Source: Candidatus Njordarchaeum guaymasense
Lineage (GTDB): Archaea; Asgardarchaeota; Njordarchaeia; Njordarchaeales; Njordarchaeaceae
Direction of reading: 5' to 3'
Assembly: GCA_030587605.1 (NCBI GenBank)
Contig: JAUQYT010000201.1
Span: forward strand, 1 to 13,570
DNA: 13,570 nucleotides
The notes under the pieces are model-generated. The model did no database searches, was not told the DNA's origin, and worked only from the letters and a program-made list of their open reading frames with translations. A program made the translations under genes and the position numbers. Below are positions 13,462 through 13,570 of this stretch, piece after piece; positions within the stretch are counted from its first letter, which is position 1, and each line of letters starts with the position of its first letter.

Positions 13462-13570
13462 ATGAATAGTAGAATTAGCAAGGCTACACCACTGTTGCTC
13501 ATTTTACTAATGTGCCTACCATTGACTTTTGCACCAAGCACCGCAAACAGTTACAGCGCACCAAGCATCT
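13462..13570 (+). CDS. N-terminus of an exported protein (cut by the window edge)
   Basis: The first 36 residues form a classic Sec signal peptide: short basic n-region (MNSRISK), hydrophobic core LLLILLMCLPLTFA and small residues suited to cleavage (APSTA), then a Ser/Tyr/Ala-rich mature start. The single core Cys is not in a lipobox context. The ATG has GAGGGA 9 nt upstream and overlaps (ATGA) the end of a 6-codon frame that starts at ATG 13445. The mature function cannot be seen. Confidence 0.75.
   Translation, partial: MNSRISKATPLLLILLMCLPLTFAPSTANSYSAPSI

Overview
The window looks archaeal, most probably from an uncultured TACK-type (Thermoproteota-like) lineage; the rank is a weak inference. 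Points in favour are two KaiC-family RecA-fold proteins, a COG2129-type phosphoesterase, AT-rich box-A-like elements about 26 nt ahead of plausible transcript starts, no bacterial -35/-10 pairs, good GGAGG/GGTG ribosome sites and frequent TTG starts. No rRNA, tRNA, CRISPR array, insertion sequence or phage gene was recognised. Both edges cut genes.

Left part (1-3543): a KaiC-like ATPase with intact Walker motifs (minus) diverges from a KaiC-like paralogue (plus) that has lost its P-loop and catalytic glutamate pair. The paralogue converges, across a terminator-like hairpin, on a complete biosynthetic/degradative-type acetyl-CoA acetyltransferase (minus). The thiolase has its own promoter and a roughly 100-nt leader rich in dyads.

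Middle (3544-8451): a TIM-barrel-like protein of unknown function (minus) diverges, over one TTTAAATAA box, from a B12-binding-type radical SAM protein (plus). A 104-bp convergent gap with a strong hairpin and a 13-codon mini-frame follows. Then come minus-strand genes: an unrecognised 274-aa Gly-rich protein behind a COG2129-like metallophosphoesterase (likely one operon), and a four-repeat TPR protein.

Right part (8452-13570): a 365-bp divergent control region carries two related inverted repeats and leads to a large HExxH zinc peptidase distantly like DUF885. This converges on a HAD hydrolase. Then come a 51-aa single-helix membrane protein and a NosR/NapH-type polyferredoxin (plus, probably co-transcribed), an acidic coiled-coil protein (minus) and the start of a secreted protein (plus).

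The genes do not form one obvious pathway. Functional groups that can be argued from layout are: the active/inactive KaiC pair; radical SAM plus TIM barrel; phosphoesterase plus 274-aa protein; and small membrane protein plus polyferredoxin. Start codons were re-chosen where promoter position or ribosome site contradicted the longest frame (phosphoesterase, TPR, HAD, coiled-coil, TIM-barrel genes).
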